A stretch of DNA of 64,000 nt from Actinacidiphila guanduensis (GTDB taxonomy: Bacteria > Actinomycetota > Actinomycetes > Streptomycetales > Streptomycetaceae): assembly GCF_900103985.1 (NCBI RefSeq), contig NZ_FNIE01000012.1, forward strand, positions 186,001 through 250,000, in the 5' to 3' direction. The position numbers and the translations under genes are program-made. This document shows, piece after piece, positions 18,601-27,647 of this stretch. Numbering within the stretch: position 1 is the stretch's first letter; the number at the start of each line of letters is the position of its first letter. The notes beneath the pieces were generated by a model. It made no database searches and had not been told where the DNA came from. It was given only the letters and a program-made list of their open reading frames with translations.

Positions 18601-19302
18601 GGCCAGAAGGTCACCACCACCTGGCACGTCACCATCCCCGCGGGCACCGACCCGGCCTCCTTCACCCTGAACGCCACCGTCACCGCCCCGACCGGCAGCT
18701 ACACCGCCGACGCGCCGGTCACCGTGCCCTACGCCTCGCTGACCGCCGCCTTCACCAACTCCGGTATCAGCGACGACAGCAACACCAAGACCGGCAACCT
18801 CGACGGCGAAGGCGCCAGCTTCTCCGCCCAGGCGCTCCAGGCGGCCGGCTGGACACCCGGGAAGACCACCGTGCACGACGGGATCCCCTTCGCCTGGCCG
18901 GCCACGGCCGGCACCGGCGACCCCGACAACGCGGTGGCCACCGGCGAGGCGGTCAAGATCAGCGGCTCCGGCGCGAAGCTCGGCTTCGTGGGCGCCAGCG
19001 CCTTCGGCGCCACCTCCGGCAGCGGCACCATCCTCTACACCGACGGCACCACGCAGACCTACGCGCTGGCGCTCGCCGACTGGTGGTCCACCACGCCCTC
19101 CCAGGGCAGCGACATCGCCGCCACCACGCCCTACCTCAACAACGGCGGCGGGCAGCAGAACCAGAACGTCCACATCTACGCCGCCACCGTCGACCTGCAA
19201 CCCGGCAAGACCGTGCAGGCCCTCACGCTGCCGCACGTGAGCGACGGCGTGGTCGACCACCAGGTCGCCATGCACATCTTCTCGGTGGGCATCGGCGGCT
19301 GA
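15646..19302 (+). CDS. Secreted multidomain GH3 glycosidase
   Basis: This 1218-residue protein has a Sec-type signal (basic MDKRKRRR, hydrophobic core, ALAQA cleavage region). The GH3 N-terminal barrel follows, with the catalytic nucleophile D315 in ITSDCGAVG, then the GH3 C-terminal domain and a fibronectin-III-like domain near residues 690-790. The early YWSEGQHGVNS motif resembles beta-xylosidase-type GH3 enzymes. After that come a group-2 bacterial Ig-like domain (SSNPAVATVD), a NEW3/NPCBM-associated-like domain and an unassigned C-terminal module of about 180 residues. It probably releases sugars from plant polysaccharide outside the cell. ATG 15646 is chosen for the GGAGG at 15637-15641; ATG 15658 is an alternative. 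Confidence 0.9.
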   Translation: MDSSMDKRKRRRAGLAAACALVCAVGLSAASGGAALAQAPRATAATPIYLDTDYSFQERAADLVSRMTLQEKVQQLSTNSGPAIPRLGVQQYTYWSEGQHGVNSLGADQNNGGVQGGVHSTSFPTNFASSMSWDKDLMYQESTAISDEARGFVDKSLFGTGQNNLGPSADDYGSLTYWAPTVNLDRDPRWGRTDEAFGEDPYFVGQMAGQFIDGYEGNTQDGTSQTGYLKVAATAKHYALNNVEDNRTGISSDVNDTDLRDYYTAQFRDLIEQAHVAGLMTSYNAINGTPSTSDTYTTNELAQRTYGFGGYITSDCGAVGTNWRQFPGGHDWAPPGWTTDHDPDNPTWTETATGTTVPGQAGAEAYSLRAGTDLNCTGDEATTANIEAAIKAGVLSEGVIDNALVKVFTIRMETGEFDPAGKVPYTKITKDQIESPAHQALAAKVADNSLVLLKNDKLPSGGGRLLPADPAKAKKVVILGDMANTTSLGLYSGQPDHTTSPVQGIEDEVHAADPTASVVFDAAGTSSTATSPAVLSDKTKADIASADLVVLFVGTSQANADEGKDRTSLAMPGNYDSLVDQTAALGNDKLALVIQSDGPVDLGDVQAKVPAIVFSGYNGQAQGTALADVLFGKQNPSGHLNFTWYKDDSQLPDKQNYGLTPAETDGLGRTYQYFTGTPTYPFGYGLSYSTFSFTGITANKTQITANGQVKVHVDVTNTGKTAGATVAELYAATPFTVQGVELPKERLAGFAKTKVLGPGQTQHLTLTVKAADLSFWDAGSSRQVVYDGRYRFQVGPDSAHPAGHADVRITGSLKPKVQYVTVQPENVVYNAGDTFSLTAKNKWIKDDTDHAKEQRDTSLTADGVVEAVNNDQSFVDLKTTKATYRSSNPAVATVDRNGTVHAVADGVATISATVGGVTGSAPVVVRNTAGLDAPPIADAGTTLTATTSYTNGSAQAATGVTADLKAPDGWTVTATTPASFDQVGPGQKVTTTWHVTIPAGTDPASFTLNATVTAPTGSYTADAPVTVPYASLTAAFTNSGISDDSNTKTGNLDGEGASFSAQALQAAGWTPGKTTVHDGIPFAWPATAGTGDPDNAVATGEAVKISGSGAKLGFVGASAFGATSGSGTILYTDGTTQTYALALADWWSTTPSQGSDIAATTPYLNNGGGQQNQNVHIYAATVDLQPGKTVQALTLPHVSDGVVDHQVAMHIFSVGIGG

Positions 19303-19325
19303 CCGCACCACCGCCACCGAACCCC

Positions 19326-19355
19326 GGGGCCGGCCGCAGCGCCGCGACCGGCCCC
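19326..19355 (+). terminator. Candidate terminator after the GH3 gene
   Basis: GGGGCCGG (19326-19333) pairs with CCGGCCCC (19348-19355), with further CGC/GCG pairing inside the loop. It begins 23 bases after the GH3 stop codon. The T-run is short. Confidence 0.5.
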
Positions 19356-19476
19356 CTTCGGCGTGCCCCCACCCTCGGAAACACCCGCGGAACGCGCCGG
19401 AACACCCCTTGCCCGCACGACCCCGGGCCGCCCCCTGTCCGGAATCCGCCGGACGGGCACGCACACGGAAGGAACC

Positions 19477-22400
19477 ATGGACACCCCGCACGAGAACCCC
19501 AGCTCCGCCCTGGTCCCGACGCGCCGCCACCTCCTCGGCATCGGCGCCGCCACCGCGGCCGCCCTCGCCCTGCAACCGCTCGGCAGCGCCCGCGCTGTCG
19601 CCGCTCCCGGAACCGCCCCCGCCTCGGCCCCGAGAACCGGCGGTGCCAGGGTCCTGCGCTCGCTCAACGGCACCTGGGACTTCCAGCCCGCGGCCGCCGG
19701 CGCCGCCTACCCGCCGCCGCAGGACGGCTGGGCCGCCATTCCGGTGCCGGCCGAGTGGAACATGGACTCCGGCCCCTTCGCCACCGCCTGGCACGCCTAC
19801 GACCTCTTCGGGACGCCCGCCGAGTGGACCACCGCCGACACCGCCTGGTACCGGCGCAGCGTCACCGTGCCGGCCTCGGCGAAGGGGCAGCGGATCGTGC
19901 TGCGCTTCGAGGCGGTCAACTTCGAGACCACCGTCTTCGTCAACGGCACGCAGGTCGCCCACCACCTGGAAGGGCTGCTGCCCTTCGAGGCCGACATCAC
20001 CGACCAGACCGTCTTCGGCGGCGCCAACACCGTCCACCTGCTGGTGCGTTCGCCCGGCGCCGCCGCCCGGCAGTCCGACGGCTACCACCACCCCGCGGGC
20101 TCCTGGTGGGGCCAGGAGGCGGCCGGCATCTGGCAGGACGTCTGGCTGCTGGCCCGCAACCCCGTCTCGGTGGCCGGCACCGCGGTCACCACCTCCGTCA
20201 CCGACCGCACCTTCGGCGCCACCACCGGCCTGCGCAACGACTCGGCCGCCGACACCGCCGTGCGGGTGGACCACACCGTCTGGGACGGCGCCCGCCAGGT
20301 GATGCGGCTCAGCCGCGTGGTGACCGTGCCCGCCGGCGGCACCGCCACCGTGGAGGAGTCGGCCGGCTGGCGCAGCCCGCGGCTGTGGAGCCCGGCCGAC
20401 CCGCACCTGTACGAGCTGCGGATCGACGTCCGCGCCGCCCGCGGCGGCCCCGTGCTGGACTCCACCGTGGAGCGGTTCGGCTTCCGCGAGGTCACCGTGG
20501 ACGGCCCGGCCCTGCTGCTCAACGGCGAGCCCCAGCTCCTGCGCGGCGACTCCTGGCACTACATGGGCTCGATCCAGAACAGCCGGGCCTACGCCGAGCT
20601 GTGGATGACGATGGCGATGGCCGCCGGCGTCAACTACATGCGGCTGCACGCCATGCCCTACCCGCCGGTCTACTACGACGTGGCCGACGAGCTGGGCATG
20701 ATGATCGTCGGCGAGTCCGGCATCTACGGCTCGTCGGGCAACTACGCCATGAACGCCGCCGACTTCTGGGACAACTGCGCCACCCATCTCCGCGCGCGGG
20801 TGGTGCGCGACCGCAACCACCCCTCGATCATCGCCTGGAGCGCGGAGAACGAGATGCTGGCCGCCTTCGGCCAGAGCTGGGCCCCGCAGGTGGCCGCCCT
20901 CAAGCCCGCCGTGCTCGCCGAGGACACCACCCGCCCGGTCTACTTCGAGGGCGACGGCGACCCGCAGGGCGCGGGCGACCTGCGCAGCACCCACTACCCC
21001 CTGGAGATCACCACCGGCAGCACCGCGATCCCCGAGTCGGCCCGCGCGCTGGCCCCCGGCCAGTCCCGCGGTGACGAATGGGACCGCAAGAAGCCCTTCC
21101 TCATCAGCGAGTTCAGCTCCATGTACTACGCCAACCCCTCCGACGTCAGCACCCTCGGCGGCTCGGCGGCCTACGCCGACCTGGACGGGCTGTGGTCGGC
21201 CCACGCGCTGACCGTCCGGGCCCAGATCGAGGGCTTCCGCTACGCCGGGATCACCGCCATCTCGCCCTGGAACACCGTCTGGTACGGCATGCAGCCGCTG
21301 CCCTTCGACGGCACCTCGGTGCCCCAGGCGGACAAGAGCGGCTCCGGGCCGCGCCTGAAGCGCGTCGGGCCGTTCGCCGCCACCCTCAACCCCGGCTTCC
21401 AGCGCGGCCTGCCCGACTACCGGCCCAACCCCATCCACGACGCGGTGGTCCGCGTCTTCCAGCCGGTCGCCGCGCTCGCCCTGGACTACCGCACCCACTA
21501 CTTCGGCGGCACCACCCTCGCCAAGGACCTGATGGTCTGCAACGACACCGCCGCCGCCCAGAAGCTCACCGTCGCCTGGAGCCTTTCCGGCAAGGGCATC
21601 CCCACCCGCAGGGGTTCGGCGAAAACCACGGTGCCGGCCACCGGGCGCACCACGGTGACAGCGAAGCTGGCGCTGCCCACCGTGCGCCAGGACACCGCCG
21701 CCACGTTGAAGATCACCGTCTCCGGCGGCGGCTCCTTCACCGACGAGATCGCGCTGAGCCTGCACCCGGCGCCCGCCGCGCGCCTCGCAGCCCCGCTCAA
21801 GGCCGCCGTCCTGGAGGGCGGTTCGGGCGCCGCCACCACGCAGGCGCTGTCCGCCCTGGGTGCCACCGCCCGCACCCTGCCCGACCTGTCCGCGCTGCCC
21901 GACCCGGCCTCCGGCGAGGTGCTGGTCGTCGCCGAGGGGGCCGGGCCGACGGTGAGCGAGGACGACCGCACCGCGGTGGCCGCGTTCGCCGCGGCCGGCG
22001 GCCAGGTGCTGGTGCTCGCGCAGAGCGCCTTCCCGCAGCTGCTGCCCTGGCCGCAGTTCACCATCGGCAGCCGGCAGACCGTCACGCACGTGGCCGCCCC
22101 GCACCACCCGGTGCTGGCCGGCATCGGCGCCGACGACCTGCGCTGGTGGCACACCGACGACGAGTCGGTCGTGTCCACCCTGCTGCTCAAGCCGCGCTTC
22201 GGCAGCCTGCTCTCGCTCGCCGACGCGGGCCCCGCGCTGGCCGCCGGCGCGCTCGCCGAGGCCCGCTTCGACAAGGGCCGCTACGTGCTGTGCCAGTACC
22301 CGGTGGTGGCCGCCCAGGCCGCCGAGCCGGTCGCGGCCCGCCTCCTGCGCAACCTGCTCGGCTACGTGGCCGCCCCGGCGCAGCCGACCGGCCGTCTCGG

Positions 22401-23487
22401 CGTCCTGACCTCCGACGCCAAGGGCGCGGCCGCCCTCACCCTGAAGGCGGCGGGCGCCGACGTCACCGTCATAGCGGCCGTGGACGACGCCGCCCTGCAG
22501 GCCGCCGACATCCTGCTGGTGGACGCCTCGGCGGGCAACGACACGCAACTGGCCTCGCTGAAGGCGGCCGCCGGCGCGGTCGGCACCTGGCTGGAGGCCG
22601 GCGGCACGCTGTGGATCAACGGAGCCACCCCGGACACGCTGCCCGCCGTGGCCGGCTTCCTGCCCTCGGGCGCCGCACTCACCGCCCTGGACGCCGACCA
22701 CCAGCACGGCGCGGTGGTCACCGGCCGCTCCCCGCTCACCGGCGGCATCAGCAACGCCGACCTTGACTGGCCCGGCGCCGGCAGCGCGCTCGCCGGCTAC
22801 GGCCTGACCGCGCGCGGCGGCACCAGCGCGGCCGACGCCAGGGCCGTGTCCTGGAGCCAGTTCAGCTCCGGCAACGAGCAGACGAAGTACGGCAAGGCGG
22901 CCCACAGCACGGTCGGCTTCACCGCCTCCAGCGTGCTGTGGCACACCAGCCGGGGCAAGGGCCGGGTGGTGGTCGACCAGCTGCAGTGGCCGACGCGCAA
23001 CGCCCTGCCGACCCAGGTGGGCCTGGCCGCGGTGCTGGCCGCGAGCCTGGGCGCCGCCTTCGCGGCGGGCTCCGGCTCCGGCGAACTGCCCACCACCGGC
23101 TGGAAGGGCTTCACCAACCCGGCGAGCGGCAACCCCGCCGACGCCTTCGACCGCAACCCCAGCACCCGCTGGAGCAGCGACGCCCTGCGGCAGCCGGGCA
23201 TGTACTACGGGCTCGACCTCGGCGCGCCGCACACCATCGACAAGATCGTCTGGGACGCCTCCGCCTCCAGCGGCGACGTACCCGGTGCGGCCGATCTGAT
23301 GGTCTCCACCGACAACGCGGCCTGGACCACGGTGCTGAGCCTGTCCGACACCGCGCCCTACACCGCGGGCGGCGTCATGACGCTCACCTTCGACCCGGTG
23401 GACGCGCGCTACCTGAAGGTCGTCAACACCAAGGCCGCCGGGCTGTACCTGTCGGTGCACGAGATCTACGTGTACGCGGTCCAGTAG
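19477..23487 (+). CDS. Tat-exported GH2 glycosidase with C-terminal discoidin (CBM32-like) domain
   Basis: This 1336-residue protein has a twin-arginine signal (TRRHLLGIGAATAAALA), so it is probably exported folded. A GH2 sugar-binding jelly roll, Ig-like domain and TIM barrel follow. The acid/base is E459 in WSAENEM and the nucleophile is E545 in LISEFSSM. The middle of the protein has a beta-sandwich and a glutamine-amidotransferase-like Rossmann segment (residues about 770-1200). The last 140 residues form an F5/8-type-C carbohydrate-binding domain (DRNPSTRWSSD). Beta-galactosidase, mannosidase or glucuronidase activity are all possible. ATG 19477 is preceded by GGAAGGA. It follows the GH3 gene and probably acts on the same polymer. 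Confidence 0.9.
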   Translation: MDTPHENPSSALVPTRRHLLGIGAATAAALALQPLGSARAVAAPGTAPASAPRTGGARVLRSLNGTWDFQPAAAGAAYPPPQDGWAAIPVPAEWNMDSGPFATAWHAYDLFGTPAEWTTADTAWYRRSVTVPASAKGQRIVLRFEAVNFETTVFVNGTQVAHHLEGLLPFEADITDQTVFGGANTVHLLVRSPGAAARQSDGYHHPAGSWWGQEAAGIWQDVWLLARNPVSVAGTAVTTSVTDRTFGATTGLRNDSAADTAVRVDHTVWDGARQVMRLSRVVTVPAGGTATVEESAGWRSPRLWSPADPHLYELRIDVRAARGGPVLDSTVERFGFREVTVDGPALLLNGEPQLLRGDSWHYMGSIQNSRAYAELWMTMAMAAGVNYMRLHAMPYPPVYYDVADELGMMIVGESGIYGSSGNYAMNAADFWDNCATHLRARVVRDRNHPSIIAWSAENEMLAAFGQSWAPQVAALKPAVLAEDTTRPVYFEGDGDPQGAGDLRSTHYPLEITTGSTAIPESARALAPGQSRGDEWDRKKPFLISEFSSMYYANPSDVSTLGGSAAYADLDGLWSAHALTVRAQIEGFRYAGITAISPWNTVWYGMQPLPFDGTSVPQADKSGSGPRLKRVGPFAATLNPGFQRGLPDYRPNPIHDAVVRVFQPVAALALDYRTHYFGGTTLAKDLMVCNDTAAAQKLTVAWSLSGKGIPTRRGSAKTTVPATGRTTVTAKLALPTVRQDTAATLKITVSGGGSFTDEIALSLHPAPAARLAAPLKAAVLEGGSGAATTQALSALGATARTLPDLSALPDPASGEVLVVAEGAGPTVSEDDRTAVAAFAAAGGQVLVLAQSAFPQLLPWPQFTIGSRQTVTHVAAPHHPVLAGIGADDLRWWHTDDESVVSTLLLKPRFGSLLSLADAGPALAAGALAEARFDKGRYVLCQYPVVAAQAAEPVAARLLRNLLGYVAAPAQPTGRLGVLTSDAKGAAALTLKAAGADVTVIAAVDDAALQAADILLVDASAGNDTQLASLKAAAGAVGTWLEAGGTLWINGATPDTLPAVAGFLPSGAALTALDADHQHGAVVTGRSPLTGGISNADLDWPGAGSALAGYGLTARGGTSAADARAVSWSQFSSGNEQTKYGKAAHSTVGFTASSVLWHTSRGKGRVVVDQLQWPTRNALPTQVGLAAVLAASLGAAFAAGSGSGELPTTGWKGFTNPASGNPADAFDRNPSTRWSSDALRQPGMYYGLDLGAPHTIDKIVWDASASSGDVPGAADLMVSTDNAAWTTVLSLSDTAPYTAGGVMTLTFDPVDARYLKVVNTKAAGLYLSVHEIYVYAVQ

Positions 23488-23503
23488 CCGGCCGCCGACG
23501 AGC

Positions 23504-23539
23504 CTGCCGGCGGCGGTGGTCAGGACCCGCCGCCGGCAG
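23504..23539. terminator. Hairpin between convergent GH2 and isomerase genes
   Basis: CTGCCGGCGGCGG (23504-23516) and its exact complement (23527-23539) form a 13-bp stem with a 10-base loop, 16 bases after the GH2 stop. It lies in a convergent gap of about 280 bases and could stop transcription from the plus strand. Nothing else is visible in the gap. Confidence 0.55.
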
Positions 23540-23766
23540 CGGCACCCGGGGCGCGCCGGGCGGGGGCGGTGCGGGGCCATGGGGGTCCGCCCGGCCCGCC
23601 CCACCGCGCACAAGGGCGCTCCGGCGCGTAACCCCCTGACCCGGGCGGCGCGCCGGAGCGCCGGTCTTCGTGCGGGCGGCCGCGCGCGGTGCTGCGGCGG
23701 CCCGGTGCCCGCGGACCCCGGAAGCCGGGGGCCTCGGGCAGTCAGGACATCGGGGGCCTCAGGGCG

Positions 23767-24774
23767 TCAGGAGGACGAGCTGAAGGCGGAGTCGAAGGAA
23801 GCCGCGGGCGGCTCGATCGCCGCCAGGGCGCGCACGTGCGCCAGGGCCTGCGGGGCGCCCAGGGCGCGGTCCATCCCCGCGTCCTCCCACTCCACCGAGA
23901 TCGGCCCGTCGTAGCCGATGCTGTTGAGCATGCGGAAGACCGGCTCCCAGGGCACGTCGCCGTGGCCGGTGGACACGAAATCCCATCCGCGGCGCGGATC
24001 GCCCCACGGCAGATGGGAGCCCAGCCGGCCGTTTCGCCCGTTCAGCTGCTTGACGGACTCCTTGCAGTCCACGTGGTAGATGCGGTCCTTGAAGTCCCAC
24101 AGGAAGCCGACCGGGTCGAGGTCCTGCCAGACGAAGTGGCTCGGGTCGAAGTTCAGGCCGAAGGCGGGCCGGTGGCCGATGGCCTCCAGGGTGCGCACCG
24201 TCGTCCAGTAGTCGTAGGCGATCTCGCTGGGGTGCACCTCGTGCGCGAAGCGCACCCCGACCTCGTCGAAGACGTCCAGGATCGGGTTCCACCGGTCGGC
24301 GAAGTCCTGGTATCCGCGCTCGATCATCTCCGGCGGCACCGGCGGGAACATCGCCACGGTGTGCCAGATCGACGACCCGGTGAAGCCGACGACCGTGTCG
24401 ACCCCGAAAGCCGCCGCGGCCCGCGCGGTGTTGCGGATCTCCTCCGCGGCGCGCTGCCGCACCCCTTCCGGCTCCCCGTCGCCCCAGATCCTGGCCGGCA
24501 GGATGCCCTTGTGGCGCTCGTCGATCGGGTGGTCGCACACCGCCTGGCCGGTCAGGTGGCAGGAGATGGTCCAGCAGCGCAGCCTGTGGCGCTCCAGGGT
24601 CTCGCGCAGCCGCGGCAGATAGGCGTCGTCGGACAGCGCCGCCTCGATGTCGAAGTGGTCGCCCCAGCAGGCGATCTCCAGGCCGTCGTAGCCCCACTGC
24701 GAGGCGAGCCGGCACACCTCGGTGAACGGCAGGTCGGCGAACTGGCCGGTGAACAGGGTGACGGGTCGGGCCAT
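23767..24774 (-). CDS. Sugar phosphate isomerase/epimerase-like TIM-barrel protein
   Basis: This 335-residue protein belongs to the xylose-isomerase-like/AP-endonuclease-2 TIM-barrel superfamily. Characteristic metal-binding patches are visible, including [15 protein letters not shown] near the N-terminus, a [10 protein letters not shown] segment, [20 protein letters not shown] and PISVEWED near the C-terminus. It probably isomerises or epimerises a sugar or cyclitol. It lies 42 bases downstream of the Gfo/Idh/MocA gene on the same strand, a pairing typical of inositol or sugar oxidation routes. ATG 24774 has GGAGGA just upstream on the minus strand. The exact substrate is unknown. Confidence 0.88.
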   Translation of the reverse strand: MARPVTLFTGQFADLPFTEVCRLASQWGYDGLEIACWGDHFDIEAALSDDAYLPRLRETLERHRLRCWTISCHLTGQAVCDHPIDERHKGILPARIWGDGEPEGVRQRAAEEIRNTARAAAAFGVDTVVGFTGSSIWHTVAMFPPVPPEMIERGYQDFADRWNPILDVFDEVGVRFAHEVHPSEIAYDYWTTVRTLEAIGHRPAFGLNFDPSHFVWQDLDPVGFLWDFKDRIYHVDCKESVKQLNGRNGRLGSHLPWGDPRRGWDFVSTGHGDVPWEPVFRMLNSIGYDGPISVEWEDAGMDRALGAPQALAHVRALAAIEPPAASFDSAFSSSS

Positions 24775-24816
24775 GGCGTCCTCCAGGCGTCGGGCCGGTC
24801 GGTGGGGGTGGGGCGC

Positions 24817-26070
24817 TCAGCGCGTCCCGGGGGCGTCCACGGGGATGTGGACGCCCAGCGCCGCCGCGCTCGCCTCCACCGCCGCCAGCACCCGCTGGAC
24901 CTGCAGGCCCTCGGCGAAGGACGGGTGCGGGTCCTCGCCCGCGGCCACCGCGGTGACGAAGTCGCGCACCTGGTGGGTGAAGGTGTGCTCGTAGCCGAGC
25001 AGATGCCCGGGCGGCCACCAGGCACCGGCGTAGGGGTGCTCGGGCTCGGTGGCCAGGATGCGGCGGAAGCCGGCCGTGGCGGAGTCCTCGGTGCGGTCGT
25101 GGAAGGCCAGCTCGTTCATCGCCTCGGCGTCGAAGGCGATGCTGCCCAGCGAGCCGCTGACCTCGATCCGCATCGCGTTCTTGTGCCCGGTGGCGAACCT
25201 GGTCGCCTCGAACACCCCGATCGCGCCGCCCTCGAAGCGCGCGGTGAACACCGCGGCGTCGTCCACCGTGACCGCGCCGCGCTCCGCCGAGGCGGTGCCG
25301 GACAGGCCGCTGGCGCTGGCGGGCAGGGGCCGCTCGGTGACGAAGGTCTCCAGCAGGGCGCCCACCGAGGAGATGGCCTGCCCGGTCAGGTACTGGGCCG
25401 CGTCGATGCTGTGCGCGCCCAGGTCGCCCAGGGCGCCGGAGCCGGCCTGCTCCTTGCGCAGCCGCCAGGCGAGCGGGAACTGCGGGTCCACCAGCCAGTC
25501 CTGGAGGTACTGCGCGCGTACCTGGTGGATGCGGCCGAGCCGGCCGTCGGCGATGAGCCGGCGGGCGAGCGCGAGCGCGGGCACCCGGCGGTAGTTGAAG
25601 CCCACCATCGAGCGGACGCCGCCGGCCCGGGCCGTCTCGGCGGCCTGCGCCATCCGCGCCGCCTCCGCCACGGAGTTGGCCAGCGGCTTCTCGCACAGCA
25701 CGTGCTTGCCCGCCGCCAGGGCAGCCAGGGCGATCTCGGCGTGGCTGTCGCCGGGCGTGCAGACGTCCACCACGTCGATGTCGCTCCGCTCGACCAGCGC
25801 CCGCCAGTCGGTCTCGAAGGAGGCCCAGCCGTAGCGTTCGGCGGACTTCGCGACCGCCGCGGCGTCGCGGCCGCAGACCGCGGTCAGCTCGACCGGGCGC
25901 GGCAGGTCGAAGAAGCGGCCGGCGGTGCGCCAGGCGTGGGAGTGGGCGGCGCCCATGAAGGCGTGGCCGACCATGCCGACCCGCAGGGGCGGCGCGCCGA
26001 CGCCGGCAGGGGAGGGCGGGGGCGGCGGGGGCGGCGGGGGTGGCGTGGATGGCGCGGGATGCGTGGGCAA
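24817..26070 (-). CDS. Gfo/Idh/MocA-family NAD(P)-dependent sugar dehydrogenase
   Basis: This protein of about 417 residues has the Rossmann start RVGMVGHAFMGAAHSHAW, the family's CEKPLAN motif, and the C-terminal beta-sheet domain. It probably oxidises a sugar or cyclitol using NAD(P). The start is assigned to TTG 26070 because an AGGAGGA lies exactly six bases upstream of it. ATG 26109 in frame has no ribosome binding site and would add 13 residues. The N-terminus before the Rossmann fold is odd, with a run of ten prolines encoded by a GGC/GGG-type microsatellite at 26012-26043. It diverges from a ROK regulator, which probably controls it together with the isomerase gene. Confidence 0.88.
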   Translation of the reverse strand: MPTHPAPSTPPPPPPPPPPSPAGVGAPPLRVGMVGHAFMGAAHSHAWRTAGRFFDLPRPVELTAVCGRDAAAVAKSAERYGWASFETDWRALVERSDIDVVDVCTPGDSHAEIALAALAAGKHVLCEKPLANSVAEAARMAQAAETARAGGVRSMVGFNYRRVPALALARRLIADGRLGRIHQVRAQYLQDWLVDPQFPLAWRLRKEQAGSGALGDLGAHSIDAAQYLTGQAISSVGALLETFVTERPLPASASGLSGTASAERGAVTVDDAAVFTARFEGGAIGVFEATRFATGHKNAMRIEVSGSLGSIAFDAEAMNELAFHDRTEDSATAGFRRILATEPEHPYAGAWWPPGHLLGYEHTFTHQVRDFVTAVAAGEDPHPSFAEGLQVQRVLAAVEASAAALGVHIPVDAPGTR

Positions 26071-26179
26071 GGTGGCTCCTCCTGGCGGCCCGTCCCAATC
26101 GTTATTCATCCGGCATCGACTGAAACTCTTCGTGTTGGATAGAACAGTTCGTGAGTTTCTGCCTGAACTTTGTCATAAG

Positions 26180-26194
26180 TCAAGGCTCTTGACG
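26180..26194. promoter_or_regulatory. Palindromic candidate ROK operator
   Basis: GTCAAG-GCT-CTTGAC is a perfect 6-bp dyad with a 3-base centre. It lies in the divergent gap between the Gfo/Idh/MocA gene and the ROK gene. An adjoining TTGTCATAAGTCAA forms an imperfect second dyad, and TTGACT on the minus strand can serve as a -35 box. No other element is visible in this 262-base gap. Confidence 0.5.
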
Positions 26195-26332
26195 GGACGA
26201 ACGCCAACTCGGCACGGTGCTGTCGGCGATATCGACGGTATCCACGGTGCCGCCGGTCTCGGGACGCCGGTGGCGCCCTCGGCACCGGCGCCGCCACCGG
26301 TGCCGGCGGCACACGTACACACCCCGGGGGTC

Positions 26333-27556
26333 ATGATCGAAACGCCAGTCAACCTGCGTGAGGTAGGAAGGCTACGGGTCCTGGAGGCCCTGCACACCAC
26401 GGCGCGCAGCAGCCGCCCGGAGCTGGTCCGCGTCACCGGCCTGTCCCGGGCCACCGTCTCCTCGCTCATCGCCGACCTGATCGCGATCGGCCTGGTCACC
26501 GAGGACGAGGGCCCGGAGGACCCCGAGCCGCGCCGCACCGGCCGCCCCGCCCAGTCCCTGTCGCTGGTGCCGACCGCGGGGTACGCCATCGGCGCCGACA
26601 TCGGCCACCAGCACGTCCGGGTGATCCTGTGCGACCTGTTCGGCGCCGTGCTGTGGGAGCACTGGGTGGCCAAGGAGGTGGACCGGGCGCCCGAGGAGAC
26701 GCTCGACCTGGTCGCCGTCCTGGTCAACCGCGCCCTGCAGGAGACCGGCGTGGACCGCGACCGGGTGCTGGGCATCGGCGCGGGCATCGCCTCCCCGGTG
26801 GAGAAGGGCAGCGGCGCCCTGGGCGCGGAGGGCATCATGCCCGGCTGGGTCGGCATGCGGCTCACCCACGAGCTCCAGCTGCGCACCGCCCTCCCCGTGC
26901 GGGTCACCAACGACGCGAACGCCGGGGCGCTGGCCGAGCGGATGTACGGCGCCGGCCGCCACACGGGCGACATGGTCTACGTACGGCTGTCGGCCGGCAT
27001 CGGCGCCGGCATCGTCAGCAACGGCCGGCTGCTGCTGGGCGCGCGCGGCCTGGCCGGCGAGATCGGCCACCTGCCGCTGATCGCCGACGGGCTGATCTGC
27101 CGCTGCGGCAACCGCGGCTGCCTGGAGACCGTGGCCAGCCCCGTCGCCATCGCCCGCCTGCTGTCCGACAGCTGGGGCCAGCCGGTCGCCCCGCGCGACC
27201 TGCCCGCGCTGATCGAGCAGCGCAACACCGGGGCGCTGCGCGCCGTCCGGGACGCCGGCGACGCCGTGGGCCGGGCGCTGTCCACCCTGGTGACGCTGCT
27301 CAACCCGCGGCTGATCGTGGTCGGCGGCGACCTCGCGGGCGCCGGCGAGGACATCCTGGAGCCGATGTGGGCGGGGGTGCGGCGGCACACCCTGCCATCG
27401 GCGATGGAGAGCGTGGAGATCGTCACCGGCGGCCTCGGCGACGGGGCGGAGGTGCGCGGCGCCGCGGGCCTGGTGCTCGCCGACGCCCCCCAACTGCTCT
27501 CCGCGGCACCGGCCGAGCAGCCTGCGGCGGCGGGTGAGCGGGCCGAGCCCGCCTGA
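26333..27556 (+). CDS. ROK-family transcriptional regulator/sugar-binding protein
   Basis: This 407-residue protein has an N-terminal winged helix (PELVRVTGLSRATVSSLIADL) and a ROK sugar-kinase-like domain beginning AIGADIGHQHVRVILCDL. The structural zinc motif CRCGNRGC is intact at C256, C258 and C263, preceded by GEIGHLPL. It is therefore a NagC/XylR-type repressor that probably senses a sugar and controls the divergent Gfo/Idh/MocA and isomerase genes through the dyad at 26180-26194. ATG 26333 is chosen because the helix-turn-helix starts soon after it and GGGGG precedes it. The open frame extends about 136 codons upstream, but that part is non-coding. Confidence 0.9.
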   Translation: MIETPVNLREVGRLRVLEALHTTARSSRPELVRVTGLSRATVSSLIADLIAIGLVTEDEGPEDPEPRRTGRPAQSLSLVPTAGYAIGADIGHQHVRVILCDLFGAVLWEHWVAKEVDRAPEETLDLVAVLVNRALQETGVDRDRVLGIGAGIASPVEKGSGALGAEGIMPGWVGMRLTHELQLRTALPVRVTNDANAGALAERMYGAGRHTGDMVYVRLSAGIGAGIVSNGRLLLGARGLAGEIGHLPLIADGLICRCGNRGCLETVASPVAIARLLSDSWGQPVAPRDLPALIEQRNTGALRAVRDAGDAVGRALSTLVTLLNPRLIVVGGDLAGAGEDILEPMWAGVRRHTLPSAMESVEIVTGGLGDGAEVRGAAGLVLADAPQLLSAAPAEQPAAAGERAEPA

Positions 27557-27647
27557 ACCGCCGCCGTACCGGGGGCCCGTACGGACCGTCCGCGCGAGGG
27601 GGCCGTACGGCTCCGGCGGTGCCTTCCCGGCGGCCACAATGGGACCC

